From G025836975 sp040391135 (GTDB taxonomy: Bacteria; Pseudomonadota; Gammaproteobacteria; Burkholderiales; Burkholderiaceae_B), in assembly GCA_040391135.1 (NCBI GenBank), contig JBEBYL010000003.1, positions 124,001 to 188,000 of the forward strand: 64,000 bases of DNA. Reading direction: 5' to 3'. The position numbers and the translations under genes are program-made. Below the pieces are notes generated by a model. The model saw only the letters and a list, made by a program, of their open reading frames with translations, was not told the origin of the DNA and searched no databases. The first letter of the stretch is position 1, and the number at the start of each line of letters is the position of its first letter. Shown in pieces: positions 7,714 to 16,847 of the stretch.

Positions 7714-9186
7714 ATGAAAGCGTTCCGTCCAACCTTGTTAGCCGCCGTCATGACCGCCTTGATGGCTGGTGTCCCTGCCCTGGCTGATACGGCCGATAAG
7801 CTGGATCGCGTCAAGGTCGACCTGCTCGCGCCGCCCATGGTGCATGCGCATGAACAGAAAGCCACATCGGGCCCCAAAGTCGTTGAGTTCCGCATGACGA
7901 TCGAAGAGAAGAAGGTCGTGATCGACGACAAGGGCACCACATTGCAGGCCATGACCTTCAATGGCTCCATGCCGGGGCCCACGATGGTGGTGCATGAAGG
8001 CGATTATGTTGAGATCACGCTGATCAATCCGGCCAGCAATGCCATGCCGCACAATGTGGATTTCCACGCGGCCACGGGCGCGCTGGGCGGCGCCAAGCTG
8101 ACCAATGTCAATCCGGGCGAGCAGGCCACCTTGCGTTTCAAGGCCGATCGCAGCGGCGTGTTTGTCTATCACTGCGCGCCTGAGGGCATGGTGCCCTGGC
8201 ATGTGGTGTCGGGCATGAGCGGAACCTTGATGGTTCTGCCGCGCGAAGGCCTTAAAGATCCCGAAGGCAAGCCCTTGCACTACGACAAGGCCTACACCAT
8301 AGGCGAGTTCGATCTGTACATTCCCAAAGACGAGAACGGCAAGTACAAGGACTACAAGACCCTGGCCGACAGCTATGCCGAAACGGTCGAGGTGATGCGC
8401 AAGCTGACGCCCACGCACGTTGTGTTCAACGGCAAGGTCGGAGCCTTGACGGGCGAGGGCGCGCTGAAAGCCAAGGTGGGCGAAACCGTGCTGATGATCC
8501 ACTCGCAGGCCAACCGCGATACGCGTCCGCACCTGATCGGCGGACACGGCGACTGGGTGTGGGAAACCGGCAAGTTCGCCAACGCGCCTGAAAAGAACCT
8601 TGAAACCTGGTTCATACGCGGCGGTTCGGCGGGTGCGGCGCTGTACACCTTCAAGCAGCCCGGCGTGTATGCCTACGTCAACCACAACCTGATCGAGGCA
8701 TTCGAGCTGGGCGCGGCGGGGCACTTCGTGGTCGAAGGCAAATGGAACGACGACTTGATGAAACAGATCAAGGCGCCGGCCCCCATCACCAAGGAAAACG
8801 CCGCCTTGCTGGACGCCAAGGCGAAGAAAGAGGTCGCTGCGGCGCCTGCGGCAAACGCCAAGCCACCGGCAGCCAAGCAAGCCGCCGCAACGGCTGCTCC
8901 GGCCGCCAAGGCGGTAGCCACCGCGGGAGCAAGCAAGGCCACTTCGCATCCGGCCGGCGAGAAGCTGTACAAGTCGGCTTGCGTAGCCTGCCATAGCACC
9001 GGCGTGGCCAACGCACCCAAGCTGGGCGACAAGGCGGCCTGGAGTCCACTGATCGCCAAGGGCATGGATTCATTGATGGAAGTCGCTCTTAAGGGAAAAG
9101 GCGCCATGCCGCCCCGGGGCGCATCATCGGCCGACGATGCCACATTGCGGGCCGCTGTGGAATACATGATCGGAACGGTGCAATAA
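7714..9186 (+). CDS. nirK: Copper-containing nitrite reductase with C-terminal cytochrome c domain
   Basis: A 490-residue periplasmic enzyme reducing nitrite to nitric oxide. Signal peptide is residues 1-24 (..VPALA). Two cupredoxin domains follow. By the known pattern, type 1 copper ligands are H113, C154, H163 and M168; type 2 ligands are H118, H153 and H324; catalytic residues are D116 and H273. After an Ala/Lys/Pro-rich linker (about 362-412), a class I cytochrome c domain follows with CVACH (423-427) and probable axial Met465. This is the three-domain haem-tethered form known from Ralstonia-type enzymes. ATG 7714 has AAGGGAG upstream. A terminator follows at 9246. The gene is under the FNR-type box at 7627. 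Confidence 0.96.
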   Translation: MKAFRPTLLAAVMTALMAGVPALADTADKLDRVKVDLLAPPMVHAHEQKATSGPKVVEFRMTIEEKKVVIDDKGTTLQAMTFNGSMPGPTMVVHEGDYVEITLINPASNAMPHNVDFHAATGALGGAKLTNVNPGEQATLRFKADRSGVFVYHCAPEGMVPWHVVSGMSGTLMVLPREGLKDPEGKPLHYDKAYTIGEFDLYIPKDENGKYKDYKTLADSYAETVEVMRKLTPTHVVFNGKVGALTGEGALKAKVGETVLMIHSQANRDTRPHLIGGHGDWVWETGKFANAPEKNLETWFIRGGSAGAALYTFKQPGVYAYVNHNLIEAFELGAAGHFVVEGKWNDDLMKQIKAPAPITKENAALLDAKAKKEVAAAPAANAKPPAAKQAAATAAPAAKAVATAGASKATSHPAGEKLYKSACVACHSTGVANAPKLGDKAAWSPLIAKGMDSLMEVALKGKGAMPPRGASSADDATLRAAVEYMIGTVQ

Positions 9187-9245
9187 CTTCATACGTTTCA
9201 TGGGGAAAATACCGATCATTTAACAACGCTTAGCTGGCTACACTC

Positions 9246-9275
9246 GCTCCATGTCTTTGGCATGGAGCTTTTTTT
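9246..9275 (+). terminator. Rho-independent terminator after nirK
   Basis: A perfect 8-bp stem GCTCCATG/CATGGAGC around TCTTTGG is followed directly by seven T residues. Confidence 0.9.
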
Positions 9276-9337
9276 CGTTCTTCCGCGGTGTTATCGGCTT
9301 ACCCGTCTAACTGATTCATATAAAGGGCAGCATAACC

Positions 9338-10921
9338 ATGAAGTCTCTACGCAAAACCATTTTGTTGTCGGCCCTGGCCGCAAGCTTCTTCGCGCTGTCC
9401 GGCCTGGCGCAGGCGCGCGACTTGACCATAGCGCTGCGCTCCGAACCCAGCTCCATGGACCCGCAGTTCCATTCGCTGACGCCCAACACGCAGTTGTCCG
9501 AAACCCTGTTCGACCCGCTGGTGCGCACCGACGGCAATGCCAAGCCCGTGCCCTCGCTGGCTGAATCCTGGACGATCGACGGCAATGTCTGGACGTTCAA
9601 GCTGCGCCCCAACGTGAAGTTTTCCGATGGTTCGCCCTTTACGGCGGAAGACGTCCTGTTTACCTATGCGCGGGTGCCCAAGGTGCCCAACAGTCCATCG
9701 TCGTATTCGCTGTATTTAAGTACGGTCGACAAGGTCGAGGCGCCCGACCCCATGACGGTGCGCATCACCACCAAGGGGCCTTCGCCGGTGCTGCTGGCCA
9801 ATCTGTCCATGGTGCCCATCATGTCGCACAAGGCGGCGGCGGGGCAGGCACCCGAAGGCAAGACCACCGTCGAGCTTAACCGGGGCGACGGACTGGTGGG
9901 AACGGGACCTTACAAGTTCGTGTCCTGGAAGCGCGGCGCCGAAATCGTCTTCGAGCGCAATGATCATTATTGGGGCGACAAGCCCGCCTGGGACAAAGTC
10001 ACATACCGCCCCATCTCCAATTCGGCGGCCCGGGTGGCGGCCTTGCTGGCCGGCGACGTGGACATCATCGAAGATCCCCCCACCGATGACCTGCCCAGGC
10101 TGAAAAAAGACAAGAACCTGCATATACAGGAAACCCCCTCGGTACGCGTCATCTATATTGCGCTCAACCAGGGCAAGGATGTGCCGCCGGGCGTCTCGGG
10201 CACCGACGGCAAGAATCCCCTGACCGACCAGCGCGTGCGCCATGCGCTGTCGCTGGCCATCGACCGCAAGGCCATTGTCGAGCGCATCATGGATGGCGTG
10301 GGTTTGCCGGCGGCAAATCTGCTGGCCTATCCAGCTTTCGGCACATCCGAAAAATATTCCAAGGCCGCGGCCGCCGATCCCGCGCAGGCCAAGAAGCTGT
10401 TGGCCGAAGCCGGCTACCCGGATGGGTTCGCGTTGTCGCTGGGTTCTCCGGCCGGCCGCTACACCAACGACCAGCGCATCGCGCAGGCGGTGGCGTCCAT
10501 GTGGGCCCGCATCGGCGTCAAGACCGATGTACAGACCATGGCGCCCCCGGTGTTCTTCAAGCAGCGCAACGCGTATGCGTTCAGTACCTATCTTGCTGGC
10601 TGGGCGGCCAGCTCGGGCGAGATGCTCAACCCCATGACTTCGCTGGTGGTCACCAAGGATCCGGCCAAGGGCCTGGGCACGACCAACTGGAGCAAATACT
10701 CCAATCCCGAGGTGGACCAACTGGTTATGGAGGCGTCCAAGACCCTGGACGACGACAAGCGTTCGGCGCTGCTGCAGAAAGCCAGCGGCCTGGCCATGGA
10801 CGACTATGGCATCCTGCCGCTGCAGTTCGAGCTTTCGGTGTGGGCCATGAAAAAGGACATCCGCTATGGGGGGCGCGCCGACCAGATGACCCTGGCGCAG
10901 TACATGACGCCGGCCAAATAG
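9338..10921 (+). CDS. Peptide ABC transporter, periplasmic solute-binding protein (family 5)
   Basis: A 527-residue extracytoplasmic solute-binding protein of the SBP_bac_5 family (DppA/OppA/GsiB type). A signal peptide ending at AQA (about residue 26) is followed by the family opening RDLTIALRSEPSSMDPQFHS. The blocks ESWTIDGNVWTFKLRPNVKFSDG and VRHALSLAIDRKAI are typical. It captures a dipeptide-like ligand in the periplasm for the permease and ATPases encoded next; the ligand cannot be read from sequence. The start is ATG 9338 with an AGGG-like site upstream. It begins a run of six same-strand genes to 15807. The 151-nt leader (9187-9337) contains the nirK terminator and presumably this operon's promoter. 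Confidence 0.93.
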   Translation: MKSLRKTILLSALAASFFALSGLAQARDLTIALRSEPSSMDPQFHSLTPNTQLSETLFDPLVRTDGNAKPVPSLAESWTIDGNVWTFKLRPNVKFSDGSPFTAEDVLFTYARVPKVPNSPSSYSLYLSTVDKVEAPDPMTVRITTKGPSPVLLANLSMVPIMSHKAAAGQAPEGKTTVELNRGDGLVGTGPYKFVSWKRGAEIVFERNDHYWGDKPAWDKVTYRPISNSAARVAALLAGDVDIIEDPPTDDLPRLKKDKNLHIQETPSVRVIYIALNQGKDVPPGVSGTDGKNPLTDQRVRHALSLAIDRKAIVERIMDGVGLPAANLLAYPAFGTSEKYSKAAAADPAQAKKLLAEAGYPDGFALSLGSPAGRYTNDQRIAQAVASMWARIGVKTDVQTMAPPVFFKQRNAYAFSTYLAGWAASSGEMLNPMTSLVVTKDPAKGLGTTNWSKYSNPEVDQLVMEASKTLDDDKRSALLQKASGLAMDDYGILPLQFELSVWAMKKDIRYGGRADQMTLAQYMTPAK

Positions 10922-10936
10922 CGCGGGGCCGCCCCA

Positions 10937-11911
10937 GTGCTATCGGCTATAGTCCGCCGCTTACTGCAGACGCTGCTTGTAGTGCTGGTCATGTCGGCAC
11001 TGGTGTTCGCCGGCCTTTATCTGGTCGGCGACCCGGTGCTGATGCTGGCCAGCCCGGAAGCCACCGATGCGCAGCGCGAGCTGATTCGCCAAACGCTGGG
11101 ACTGGATCTGCCTCTTTGGCAGCAGTACTTCATTTTTCTAGGCAAAGCCATACATCTGGATTTCGGCAATAGCTTCCTGACCGGCGAGTCGGCCATGAGG
11201 CTTATTCTCGAGCGCATGCCGGCCACGCTGGAACTGGCGACGCTGGCGATGTTCCTGTCGCTGGCCATAGGCGTACCCTTGGGCGTCTATGCGGGCCTGC
11301 GGCCCAACAGCCCGGGCGCGCGCGGCATCATGGCGGGTTCCGTCCTGGGTTTTTCGCTGCCCAATTTCTGGGTGGGGCTGATGCTGATCATGCTGTTTGC
11401 GGTCATGCTGGGCTGGCTGCCGGCCGGAGGGCGCGGGCCGGTCGAATCATACGGTCCCCTGGACTTAAGCGTATTCAACTGGCAAGGGCTTAAAAGCCTG
11501 CTTTTGCCGGCCTGTACCATCGCCACGGCCAAGTGCGCCCTGATCATCCGGGTTACGCGGGCCGCCACGCGCGAATGCCTGCCGCAGGACTACATCAAAT
11601 TTGCCCGCGCCAAGGGACTGCGTGAAAAGCGGGTGCTGGGCGTGCATCTGCTCAAGAACATCCTGATTCCCATTGTGACCATAGGCGGCCTGGAGTACGG
11701 CCAGGTCTTCGCCTTTGCCGTCGTGACTGAAACCGTGTTTTCGTGGCCGGGCATGGGCAAGCTGCTGATCGATTCCATCATTACGCTGGACCGTCCCGTG
11801 GTGGTCGCCTACCTGATGCTGACGGTGGTGTTCCTGGCCACATTGAATCTGCTGGTCGATATCGCCTACACCATCCTGGATCCGCGCGTGCGGCTGGAGG
11901 CTTCGGCATGA
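10937..11911 (+). CDS. Peptide ABC transporter permease 1 (DppB type)
   Basis: A 324-residue inner-membrane permease with the DppB/GsiC layout: an N-terminal TM helix, a periplasmic segment (DPVLMLASPEATDAQRELIRQ.LGLD), then a BPD_transp_1 domain with five TM helices. The cytoplasmic EAA loop reads YIKFARAKGLREKRVLGVHLLKN. Translation probably starts at GTG 10937, 15 nt after the binding-protein stop. Its end overlaps the next permease by ATGA, suggesting translational coupling. Confidence 0.93.
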   Translation: MLSAIVRRLLQTLLVVLVMSALVFAGLYLVGDPVLMLASPEATDAQRELIRQTLGLDLPLWQQYFIFLGKAIHLDFGNSFLTGESAMRLILERMPATLELATLAMFLSLAIGVPLGVYAGLRPNSPGARGIMAGSVLGFSLPNFWVGLMLIMLFAVMLGWLPAGGRGPVESYGPLDLSVFNWQGLKSLLLPACTIATAKCALIIRVTRAATRECLPQDYIKFARAKGLREKRVLGVHLLKNILIPIVTIGGLEYGQVFAFAVVTETVFSWPGMGKLLIDSIITLDRPVVVAYLMLTVVFLATLNLLVDIAYTILDPRVRLEASA

Positions 11912-12861
11912 GCAAGCTCCGGATGGATCCCGCCATGGGACCTGCAGGCATGCCGGCCGACTCGCCGGAGCCGATGGTGCCGGCCCATGAAAGCCTGTGG
12001 CGGGTTTTTCTGGCCCAGTTCCTGTCCAGCAAGCTGGCCGTGTTCGGGCTGATCCTGCTGCTCGCTTGCCTGGCGCTGGCCATATTTGCTCCGTGGATCG
12101 CGCCGCAGAATCCCTTCGACATCGGCACGCTGGACATCATGGACTCGAAGATGCCGCCGGGCAGCACCAATATGGATGGCACCATCACCTATTGGCTGGG
12201 CACCGATGGGCAGGCGCGCGACATTTTCTCCGCCATTCTGTATGGACTGCGCATCAGCCTGTTCGTGGGTTTTGTGTCGGTATCGGTGGCCTTCCTGATC
12301 GGCGCGGCGGTGGGCCTGGTGTCGGCCTATTTCGGTGGACGCATCGACGCCTTGCTGATGCGCATTGTCGATATCCAGCTGTCTTTCCCATCGATACTGG
12401 TCGCGCTGATACTCCTGGCGGTGCTGGGCAAGGGCATCGATAAGGTCATCTATGCGCTGATTGCCGTCCAGTGGGCGTATTTTGCGCGGGCGGCAAGAGG
12501 GGCGGCCATCGTTGAGCGCAATCGCGAGTACGTCGAGGCGGCACGCTGCATGTCGCTGTCGTGGCAGCGCATACTATGGCGTCATGTCTTTCCCAATTGC
12601 ATACCGCCGCTGATGGTCATCGCCACCATCGACCTGGCCCATGCCATTGCGCTGGAGGCCACCTTGTCCTTTCTCGGCGTGGGCGTGCCGGTCACCGAAC
12701 CCTCGCTGGGCATGCTGATCTCCAACGGCTTCGAATTCCTGCTGTCCGGAAATTACTGGATATCTTTCTTCCCGGGTATCGCGCTGGCGCTGGTGGTCAT
12801 CGCCATCAACCTGGTCGGCGACCATCTGCGCGATATCCTGAATCCGCGCAACGAAATCTAG
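11908..12861 (+). CDS. Peptide ABC transporter permease 2 (DppC type)
   Basis: A 317-residue partner permease of the DppC/GsiD type. It has a cytoplasmic N-terminal stretch, a first TM helix with FGLILLLACLALAIFAPWIAP, the loop HWLGTD-like TYWLGTDGQARDIFSAILYG, and the EAA loop EYVEAARCMSLSWQRILWRHVFPN. ATG 11908 overlaps the upstream stop (ATGA). Together with the upstream permease it forms the transmembrane channel. Confidence 0.93.
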   Translation: MSKLRMDPAMGPAGMPADSPEPMVPAHESLWRVFLAQFLSSKLAVFGLILLLACLALAIFAPWIAPQNPFDIGTLDIMDSKMPPGSTNMDGTITYWLGTDGQARDIFSAILYGLRISLFVGFVSVSVAFLIGAAVGLVSAYFGGRIDALLMRIVDIQLSFPSILVALILLAVLGKGIDKVIYALIAVQWAYFARAARGAAIVERNREYVEAARCMSLSWQRILWRHVFPNCIPPLMVIATIDLAHAIALEATLSFLGVGVPVTEPSLGMLISNGFEFLLSGNYWISFFPGIALALVVIAINLVGDHLRDILNPRNEI

Positions 12862-12872
12862 GAAGGGCGACC

Positions 12873-13898
12873 ATGAACGAATGCGCCACCCTTCCCAGCC
12901 GCAGCGAGTCCGCCGCGGGCCTTGCGTCCGGCGATCTTCTGCTGGATGTGCGCAATCTTAAAACCTGGTTCCACACGCGCGACGGCGTGGTCAAGGCCGT
13001 GGACGGCGTGTCCCTGCAATTGCGTCCCGGTGAAATCCTGGGATTGGTGGGGGAATCGGGATCGGGAAAGAGCATTACCGGTTTTTCATTGATGAACCTG
13101 GTCGAGCATCCGGGACGGATACAGGCCGAACGCATGTGGTTCAACGGCCGCGATCTGCGGGAGCTGACGGCGCAGGAGTATCGCCAGCTGCGCGGGCGCG
13201 ACATGGCGATGATTTTCCAGGATCCCATGATGACCTTGAATCCGGTCTTGCGGGTGGACACGCAGATGGTGGAAGCGGTCCGGGCGCACGAGCGGGTATC
13301 GCGCAAGGGCGCCCGCGACCGCGCCATACAGGTATTGGGCATGGTGGGCATACCTTCTCCGCAAGAGCGATTGCTGGTGTACCCGCATCATCTGTCCGGA
13401 GGCATGCGCCAGCGCATCGCCATTGCTATCGCCTTATTGAATTCCCCGCGCTTGATCATTGCCGACGAGCCCACGACGGCGCTGGACGTCACCATACAGG
13501 GGCAAATTTTGTACGAGGTCCAGAAGCTGTGCCGCGAAATGGGCACGGCGCTGATCTGGATCACGCACGACCTGGCCATTGTTTCGGGCCTGGCCGACAG
13601 GCTGGCGGTCATGTACGCCGGGCGTATCGTTGAAACCGGCTCCACCCTGGACATTGTCGGCGCCGCCCAGCATCCGTATACGCATGGCTTGATTTCGTCG
13701 ATTCCGTCCGTCAGCACACGCGGACAGGAACTCTTTCAGATACCGGGATCCACGCCCTCCCTGCTGAATCTGCCCGCGGGCTGTCCGTTCCGGACGCGGT
13801 GTTACCGCGCCACGGAGCAATGCGCCGCCGATCCCGTGCTGGAAGAGGCGGCTCCGGGACAATGGGTGCGTTGCTGGCACAAGGGAGTACAGGCATGA
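12873..13898 (+). CDS. Peptide ABC transporter ATPase 1 (DppD type)
   Basis: A 341-residue ABC ATPase. Walker A is GESGSGKS, the signature is LSGGMRQR and Walker B is LIIADEPTTALD; the C-terminal oligopeptide extension carries a Cys-containing motif (CPFRTRCYRATEQCA) typical of Dpp/Opp ATPases that bind an iron-sulfur cluster. It powers uptake with the next ATPase. The start is ATG 12873 with GGAAGGG upstream, 11 nt after the permease stop. Confidence 0.94.
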   Translation: MNECATLPSRSESAAGLASGDLLLDVRNLKTWFHTRDGVVKAVDGVSLQLRPGEILGLVGESGSGKSITGFSLMNLVEHPGRIQAERMWFNGRDLRELTAQEYRQLRGRDMAMIFQDPMMTLNPVLRVDTQMVEAVRAHERVSRKGARDRAIQVLGMVGIPSPQERLLVYPHHLSGGMRQRIAIAIALLNSPRLIIADEPTTALDVTIQGQILYEVQKLCREMGTALIWITHDLAIVSGLADRLAVMYAGRIVETGSTLDIVGAAQHPYTHGLISSIPSVSTRGQELFQIPGSTPSLLNLPAGCPFRTRCYRATEQCAADPVLEEAAPGQWVRCWHKGVQA

Positions 13899-14950
13899 GC
13901 GGCCCGGATATCATTCTGTCCCTGCGCGATGTCCGGCGCGATTATGCACAGCCGGCCGATATGGTCGAACGCCTGGGCCGGCTGCTGAAAGGGGGCGGAA
14001 AGCCCAAATCGGTTCAGGCGGTGGCGGGCGTCGATCTGGATGTCATGGCCGGCGAGGTCATCGGCATCGTGGGCGAGTCAGGCTGCGGCAAATCCACTTT
14101 GGGCCGCATGCTTACCGGCATCCTGACGCCCAGTGCCGGAAAAATTCTCTACAAAGGGCGGGATGTCGGCCAATTGACGGGTGAGGCCAGGCGCGAGTAC
14201 GAGCTGGGCGTGCAAATGATTTTCCAGGATCCGTTCTCGTCGCTGAATCCGCGCATGCGCGTCATCGACATCATCGGCGAAGGGCCCATGGTGCACGGCT
14301 TGGTCAGCCGGGCCGGCAAAGAGGCCTATGTGGCCGGCCTGATGCAGAAAGTCGGCCTGGATCCCGCCTATCGCTTCCGCTATCCGCATCAGTTTTCGGG
14401 AGGCCAGCGCCAGCGCATAGGCATAGCCCGCGCCTTGGCGCTGAAGCCCGCCGTCATTGTCTGCGACGAGGCCGTGGCGGCGCTGGATGTTTCGATTCAG
14501 GCGCAGGTGTTGAACCTGTTCATGCAATTGCGCAGGGAGTTCGCGCTGACGTATTTCTTCATCAGCCACAACCTGGGCGTGGTCAGCCATATTTCAGATC
14601 GGGTGGCCATCATGTATTTGGGCCGCATCGTCGAAATCGCCGATACCGACACCATATTCCAGCGCGCCAACCACCCTTACACGCAAGCGCTCATCAAGGA
14701 ACTGCCGTCCCTGCGCACGGACCGGCGCCAGTTCGACCCCATCAAGGGAGAGCTCCCTTCTTCCCTGCATCCGCCATCGGGCTGCGCCTTCCATCCTCGC
14801 TGTCCATACGCCATGGACCGGTGCAGGGTGGAACGCCCCTTGCTGAAGGCGGTCGACGCGATTCAGGGACAGCATGCCAGCGCTTGCCATTTGAACGATG
14901 TGTACGTTAACGATAAACAGAACGCAGCCCAATTTCAGGAGACGACATGA
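13895..14950 (+). CDS. Peptide ABC transporter ATPase 2 (DppF type)
   Basis: A 351-residue ABC ATPase with Walker A GESGCGKS, signature FSGGQRQR and Walker B VIVCDEAVAALD, plus the C-terminal Cys motif (CAFHPRCPYAMDRC). The Walker B region has DEAVAALD where most DppF proteins have DEP.SALD, a small deviation. ATG 13895 overlaps the preceding stop, and its own stop overlaps the next gene's ATG at 14947. This ties the transporter to the downstream amidohydrolase in one operon. Confidence 0.94.
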   Translation: MSGPDIILSLRDVRRDYAQPADMVERLGRLLKGGGKPKSVQAVAGVDLDVMAGEVIGIVGESGCGKSTLGRMLTGILTPSAGKILYKGRDVGQLTGEARREYELGVQMIFQDPFSSLNPRMRVIDIIGEGPMVHGLVSRAGKEAYVAGLMQKVGLDPAYRFRYPHQFSGGQRQRIGIARALALKPAVIVCDEAVAALDVSIQAQVLNLFMQLRREFALTYFFISHNLGVVSHISDRVAIMYLGRIVEIADTDTIFQRANHPYTQALIKELPSLRTDRRQFDPIKGELPSSLHPPSGCAFHPRCPYAMDRCRVERPLLKAVDAIQGQHASACHLNDVYVNDKQNAAQFQETT

Positions 14951-15807
14951 GATTCGCCGATTCGGAATTCGACCCCTATGTATTGTCTTTGCCTACGTGC
15001 AGCGCCATACCGCTGGTTTGCGATTCGCCGCATAGCGGGGTGATTTACCCCGCCGATTTCCAAAGCTGCCTGCCGACCTCGATCTTGCGTTCGGGCGAGG
15101 ACACCTATGTGGAAGAACTGTGGCAGGCCATACCTTCGGTGGGTGGAACCTTGCTGGCCGCCAATTTCCCGCGCACCTATATCGATCCCAATCGCGAAGA
15201 GGACGATATCGACCCCAATATCCTGGCCGAACCGTGGGCGAGCGAACTGCATCCCACCGAGAAGTCGCGGCTGGGGCACGGATTGATCTGGAGCATGGCG
15301 CGCAAGCAGCCCTTGTATGACCGCAAGCTGTGGGTGGCCGAAGTGGAGAACCGCATAGCCACCTATCACCAGCCTTATCACCAGGCCTTGCGGCGCCAGA
15401 TCGAAGCGGCGCACGAGCGCTTCGGCGTGGTGTGGCATTTGAATCTGCATTCCATGCCCTCGGATTCCTATGAGGTGCTGGAGATAGACACCGACAAGCC
15501 GCTGGCCGATTTCGTGCTGGGCGATCGCGATGGTACGACCTGCGACCCGACCTTGATCGGGATCATCGAGGACTTCCTGTTGCAGCGCGGCTATACGGTG
15601 GCACGCAACGATCCATTCAAGGGCGTGGCCCTGATCGCGCGCATCGGCCGGCCGGAGGAAAACCGGCACAGCCTGCAGATCGAGGTCAATCGCAGCTTGT
15701 ATATGGATGAAGAGTCCTACGAGCGATCCGCCAACTTCCAGAATTTGCAGCGCGACCTGTCGGAGCTGAGCGTAACGGTGGCGGAGTTCGTCCGGTCGGT
15801 CATGTAG
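14947..15807 (+). CDS. N-formylglutamate amidohydrolase family protein
   Basis: A 286-residue zinc amidohydrolase of the FGase family (HutG type 2), which hydrolyses N-formyl-L-glutamate or related N-acyl amino acids in the cytoplasm. Visible family blocks are VCDSPHSGVIYP near the start, RTYIDPNREEDDIDP in the middle, VVWHLNLHSMPS and EVNRSLYMDEE near the end. It overlaps the ABC ATPase by ATGA, so its substrate may be what the transporter brings in. There are no other histidine-degradation genes in the window, so a substrate other than formylglutamate is plausible. It is convergent with the C45 gene. Confidence 0.88.
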   Translation: MRFADSEFDPYVLSLPTCSAIPLVCDSPHSGVIYPADFQSCLPTSILRSGEDTYVEELWQAIPSVGGTLLAANFPRTYIDPNREEDDIDPNILAEPWASELHPTEKSRLGHGLIWSMARKQPLYDRKLWVAEVENRIATYHQPYHQALRRQIEAAHERFGVVWHLNLHSMPSDSYEVLEIDTDKPLADFVLGDRDGTTCDPTLIGIIEDFLLQRGYTVARNDPFKGVALIARIGRPEENRHSLQIEVNRSLYMDEESYERSANFQNLQRDLSELSVTVAEFVRSVM

Positions 15808-15822
15808 CGGGCCGCTGCGGCC

Positions 15823-16839
15823 TCATGCCAGATCGGCATCCGCCAGCGTGTACCGGGGAGGGCGCCCCGGCCGCTCGTAGACTTGCCAGTTGACGCGGTC
15901 GGCGCCCACATGGATGTCGGCGGTGGCCATGGTGTTTTCGTTGTCGCTGTCGTCGGACGCGTCGCGATAAATGGGGAATTCGCGGTTCGATTGGTCGGCC
16001 AGGATCGCCAGGGGATCGGTCTGTGTGCCGTCAAGCAGCGCATCGCCGCGCTGTTGGCGGTGCCGCGACGAATCGGTGACGACTTGGGGAAAGCCGGCCA
16101 TGCCGGGGTGGATCACATGGTTGGCATGCAGGCTGGCCTGGTGTATGGCTTGCGCCGATACGCCCATGGCATTGAATTCCACGCTGTACAGCTCGGGCAG
16201 GCCGCGTTGCGCCAGGCTTAGATGGAAGCCTCCCGCCCGTGGTGCGTCGCGCAAAACGCCGATGGCGTCTTGAACGGCGGATTGGTTCAGCAGGGCGCGC
16301 GTCAGCACCATGCGGGGAAGGCCGATGGCGACCTGGCGGGAACGCAGGTTGTTGACGGTCATGGCCAGGCCCGCCTCGGTCACCGCGAAGGTATGGCCGG
16401 GTATCGACGCCGGGTAGAGAAACGAGGCGAAGCGCGACCCGACTGATGGAGCGAATAGGCCGAGGCCGCAATGGCCGGCGAAGCCGGGGTCGCCGTCTTC
16501 GTTGTGGGTGATGCGGGATCCGCCGGGCAAGGGCAGCTGCACCGTGGTGCAGCCGTCGGGCGACATGGACCAGACGTCGCCCCGGCAATTCCACAGGAAC
16601 ACATCGTCGGGCGGCAGTTGCAGCCCATCGGCCAGGCCCAGGAGCTCTTGCCGGATTTCGGGAAAATGCTGTTCGGTCAGGTCCGCCATGGCCTTCGCCG
16701 CCGCACTGCCGCGCCAAGCCATGACGCTGTGCCAGGAGGGCGATTTGACCAGGTAGGAATGGGCGGCCTCGGCGCCGAACCGGCCCAGCGTTTGTCCGAT
16801 CTGGAAGGGCGAGCCGGACAGTTCGATGAGTTTCAACAT
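15823..16839 (-). CDS. C45-family amidase / acyltransferase (acyl-CoA:6-APA acyltransferase-like)
   Basis: A 338-residue Ntn-hydrolase of peptidase family C45. The family N-terminus MLKLIELSGSPFQIGQTLGR is followed by the nucleophile region PDGCTTVQL, where Cys is the self-processing catalytic residue, and by ITHNEDGDP. C45 enzymes cleave or transfer acyl groups on amide nitrogen; the substrate is unknown. ATG 16839 fits the family start. It lies 8 nt downstream of the RpiR regulator on the same strand, so both are probably one transcript. Only 15 nt separate it from the convergent amidohydrolase. Confidence 0.85.
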   Translation of the reverse strand: MLKLIELSGSPFQIGQTLGRFGAEAAHSYLVKSPSWHSVMAWRGSAAAKAMADLTEQHFPEIRQELLGLADGLQLPPDDVFLWNCRGDVWSMSPDGCTTVQLPLPGGSRITHNEDGDPGFAGHCGLGLFAPSVGSRFASFLYPASIPGHTFAVTEAGLAMTVNNLRSRQVAIGLPRMVLTRALLNQSAVQDAIGVLRDAPRAGGFHLSLAQRGLPELYSVEFNAMGVSAQAIHQASLHANHVIHPGMAGFPQVVTDSSRHRQQRGDALLDGTQTDPLAILADQSNREFPIYRDASDDSDNENTMATADIHVGADRVNWQVYERPGRPPRYTLADADLA

Positions 16840-16847
16840 GGATAAGC

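Noticed and set aside
7738..8994. 418-codon minus-strand frame opposite nirK
   Set aside because: Shadow of nirK; composition typical of antisense reading in GC-rich DNA.
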